NCBI RefSeq assembly: GCF_029626105.1
Contig: NZ_JARUBH010000009.1
Coordinates: forward strand, 3,348,001-3,412,000
From: Solwaraspora sp. WMMD792
Lineage (GTDB): Bacteria; Actinomycetota; Actinomycetes; Mycobacteriales; Micromonosporaceae
Length of the DNA stretch: 64,000 nt
Reading direction: 5' to 3'
The position numbers and the translations under genes are program-made. Every line of letters begins with the position of its first letter. Positions within the stretch are counted from its first letter, which is position 1. Positions 61,857 through 64,000 of this stretch are shown here, one piece after another. The notes below the pieces were generated by a model that was not told the origin of the DNA, did not search any database, and saw only the letters and a program-made list of their open reading frames with translations.

Positions 61857-63298
61857 GCCGTCGCCTCCCCGGCCCCGGTGACCGGCGTACCGTCCGAGGC
61901 CGAACCGTCACGCAGCGCGTCAGCGACCTCCCAGGTGCGGTACCGCGAGCCCTTCACCAGCACCACGTCCCCGTCGGCGAGCTCCCGCCGGAGCAGGTCG
62001 ATCGCCGCCTGTTGATCGGTGACCAGCACCGACTCCCCTTCCCACGTCGCAACCGCCGCCGCCGCGTGCCGGATCGGCGCGGCCTGTTCACCCACCACCA
62101 GCACCCGGTGCACGCCGAGCTCGGCGGCCAACCGGCCGACCTCGGCGTGTCCCTGCTCCTCGTACTCGCCGAGCTCGGCGAGGTAGCCGAGCACTGCGAA
62201 GGTCCGCCGACCCGCGCCGAGATCGACCAACGCCCGCAGCGCCGCCGCCGTGGAGGCGGGGTTGGCGTTGTAGGAGTCGTCGATGACGGTGATCCCGTCC
62301 GCCCGGTCGAACACGTCCATCCGACGGGTCGAGACCAGCCGGAGCCGGCCGAGCGCGGCGGCCAGCTCCGCCGGGTCGGTCAGCCCCAGTTCGACCGCCA
62401 CGGCCGCGGCGAGCAGGCTGTTGCCCACCTGGTGCCGGCCGCTGACCGCGAGCCGCACCGGCGCCGACCCGGCCGGGGTGACCAGCTGGTACGCCGCGCG
62501 TCCCCGGGCGTCCACGGTGACCTGCTCGGCACGCACCGTCGCCGCAGGATCCTCCCCGGCCAGCACCACCCGCCCGGCGGTGCGGTCGGCCATCCGCCGT
62601 ACCCGGGGGTCATCGGCGTTGAGCACCGCCACGCCGTCGGCCGGCAACGCCTCGACCAGCTCACCCTTTGCGGTGGCGATGGCGTCGACCGAACCGAACT
62701 CCCCGATGTGCGCGACCCCGACGTTGATCACCACGCCGATCCGGGGCGGCGCGATCTCGCACAGATGCCGGATGTGGCCGATTCCCCGGGCGCCCATCTC
62801 CAGCACCAGAAACCGGGTCTCGGCGTCGGCCTGCAGCACGGTGTACGGGTGGCCGAGCTCGTTGTTGAACGAGCCGGCCGGCGCCACCGTCGGGCCGAGC
62901 CCGGCGGCGAGCTGCGCGATCAAGTCCTTGGTCGTGGTCTTACCCGACGATCCGGTCAGGCCGATCACGGTCAGCTGGGGCAGTCGGTCCAGGACCGCCC
63001 GGGCCAGCCGGGCCATCGCGTCGAGCGGGTCGTCGACAAGCACCATCGGCACCGGGGTGGCACCGCCGTCGACGGCGATCGGGCGGGTGCCGAGCACCGC
63101 GACGGCTCCGGCGGCGAGCGCCGCGCCGGCGAAGTCGTGCCCGTCGACCCGCTCGCCGGCGAAGGCGACGAACAACCCACCGGGCCCGATCTTGCGGGAG
63201 TCGAACTCCACCCCGCCGGTGACCCGGCTGGCCGGGTCGGCGTCCCGCAGCCGCCCACCGACCGCCTCGGCCACCTCGGCCAGCGTCATCGTGATCAT
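61853..63298 (-). CDS. murF: UDP-MurNAc-tripeptide-D-Ala-D-Ala ligase
   Basis: 481 residues; last cytoplasmic Mur ligase, adds D-Ala-D-Ala. [14 protein letters not shown] at the N-terminus, P-loop [24 protein letters not shown] and the C-terminal [10 protein letters not shown], with [12 protein letters not shown] near the end. The ATG overlaps the murE stop (ATGA). Confidence 0.97.
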   Translation of the reverse strand: MITMTLAEVAEAVGGRLRDADPASRVTGGVEFDSRKIGPGGLFVAFAGERVDGHDFAGAALAAGAVAVLGTRPIAVDGGATPVPMVLVDDPLDAMARLARAVLDRLPQLTVIGLTGSSGKTTTKDLIAQLAAGLGPTVAPAGSFNNELGHPYTVLQADAETRFLVLEMGARGIGHIRHLCEIAPPRIGVVINVGVAHIGEFGSVDAIATAKGELVEALPADGVAVLNADDPRVRRMADRTAGRVVLAGEDPAATVRAEQVTVDARGRAAYQLVTPAGSAPVRLAVSGRHQVGNSLLAAAVAVELGLTDPAELAAALGRLRLVSTRRMDVFDRADGITVIDDSYNANPASTAAALRALVDLGAGRRTFAVLGYLAELGEYEEQGHAEVGRLAAELGVHRVLVVGEQAAPIRHAAAAVATWEGESVLVTDQQAAIDLLRRELADGDVVLVKGSRYRTWEVADALRDGSASDGTPVTGAGEATA

Positions 63299-64000
63299 GC
63301 CTGCCTCACCAGTGCCGGGAACCGGGCGGTCAGTGACGCCGCGAGCTCCACCCGGTCGTCGAACGGCTGGACGTCGCCGTCGATCTCCTGTCCCTGCTCG
63401 TGGCCCTTGCCGAGCAGCGCGACCACGTCGGTGGGCCCGGCCAGGCGGACCGCCTCGTCGATCGCCGCCCGCCGGCCGGCGACCTCCACCACCTCGGCTC
63501 CGGCGACGCCGTCGGCCCCGTGGCGTACCTCGGCCCGGATCGCCGCCGGGTCCTCGGTCCGCGGGTTGTCGTCGGTGACGATCACCAGGTCGGCGCCGCG
63601 GGCGGCGGCGGCGCCCATCGTCGGACGTTTGCCCCGGTCCCGGTCGCCGCCGGCGCCGATCACACAGATCAGCCGGCCCCGCCGGGAGTCGGCGAGGCCG
63701 CGCAGCGCGGTCAGCACGGCGACGATAGCGTCCGGCTTGTGCGCGTAGTCCACCACGCCGAGCACCGGGCCGGGGGCGGTGACCTGTTCCAACCGGCCGG
63801 GTACGCCGGGGCAGTCGGCCACTCCGGCGGCGGCCGTGGCCGGATCGACGCCGAGCGCGACCAGGGTCGCGATGGCCAGCAGCGCGTTCGCCACGTTGTG
63901 CCGCCCCGGCAGCCCGACGGCGGCCTCGATGGAGATCCCGTCCGGGCCCAGGGCGATGAAGTGTTGCCGGTAGCCGTCGTCGCTGACCGCCGCAGCCCGC
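63295..64000 (-). CDS. murE: UDP-MurNAc-tripeptide synthetase MurE, C-terminal part
   Basis: The last 234 residues of MurE, cut by the window edge. GRHNVANALLA, DYAHKPDAI and the DNPR motif in VTDDNPRTEDP are present; DNPR marks enzymes that add meso-diaminopimelate and not L-lysine. C-terminal LLGKGHEQGQ. First gene of the mur/fts block in this window; the part upstream is outside. Confidence 0.95.
   Translation of the reverse strand, partial: RAAAVSDDGYRQHFIALGPDGISIEAAVGLPGRHNVANALLAIATLVALGVDPATAAAGVADCPGVPGRLEQVTAPGPVLGVVDYAHKPDAIVAVLTALRGLADSRRGRLICVIGAGGDRDRGKRPTMGAAAARGADLVIVTDDNPRTEDPAAIRAEVRHGADGVAGAEVVEVAGRRAAIDEAVRLAGPTDVVALLGKGHEQGQEIDGDVQPFDDRVELAASLTARFPALVRQA

Overview
The window is a gene-dense stretch of a high-GC actinobacterial chromosome. 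Five things point to the Micromonosporaceae (a Micromonospora-like organism): extreme G/C at third codon positions; lgt directly behind the trp genes; an actinobacterial his operon whose HisA carries the residues of the dual HisA/TrpF enzyme PriA; a SepF/YggT/DivIVA division block; and a MurE with the DNPR motif of enzymes that add meso-diaminopimelate. The genus is inferred, not proven. No tRNA, rRNA, CRISPR array, insertion sequence or prophage was seen.

Layout. 1-7.9 kb (minus strand): the start of an FAD monooxygenase, then hisI-trpE-trp membrane protein and trpC-trpB-trpA, then lgt. A small plus-strand gene (4961-5338) splits the trp genes into two units. 8.3-11.8 kb (plus): a very acidic conserved protein, then a drug-type ABC exporter with a TetR regulator and a candidate operator. 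11.8-13.2 kb: a DUF2470 gene and a zinc-free rpsD paralogue diverge from two adjacent IdeR/DtxR-like iron boxes. 13.3-17.2 kb: a heterodimeric ABC exporter. 17.3-31.7 kb: accessory genes, namely a TIGR03085 protein, an orphan class I terpene synthase, a response regulator-kinase-PepSY unit, two paralogous secreted subtilases, a FadD-type acyl-CoA ligase, a divergent MocR/YczE pair and a GH20 hexosaminidase. 31.8-37.7 kb (minus): hisD-hisC-hisB-small ORF-hisH-small membrane gene-priA-hisF. 37.8-46.0 kb: a LON-domain protein, a membrane protein, dnaE, a polytopic GT-C-like membrane protein and a ParA/MinD-like ATPase. 46.3-64.0 kb (minus): in transcription order murE-murF-mraY-ftsW-murG-murC-ftsQ-ftsZ-yggS-sepF-yggT-divIVA, then a membrane gene, DUF167, TraR/DksA, lspA, rluD and a membrane gene preceding the ParA-like ATPase.

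How it fits together. The his and trp genes form tightly coupled operons, often with ATGA or GTGA stop/start overlaps. No trpF is visible, so PriA probably serves both pathways. The 50-64 kb block makes lipid II precursors (MurE, MurF, MraY, MurG), polymerises septal wall (FtsW, FtsQ) and positions the divisome (FtsZ, SepF, DivIVA). Two genes expected from related clusters are missing here: murD (between mraY and ftsW) and pgeF (between ftsZ and yggS).

The most interesting signals are regulatory. They are the iron boxes shared by a ribosomal protein paralogue, a double palindrome on the ftsZ promoter, operator-like inverted repeats at the ABC/TetR and subtilase promoters, and a recurring TAnnnT-type box 6-8 nt before start codons that suggests many leaderless mRNAs.
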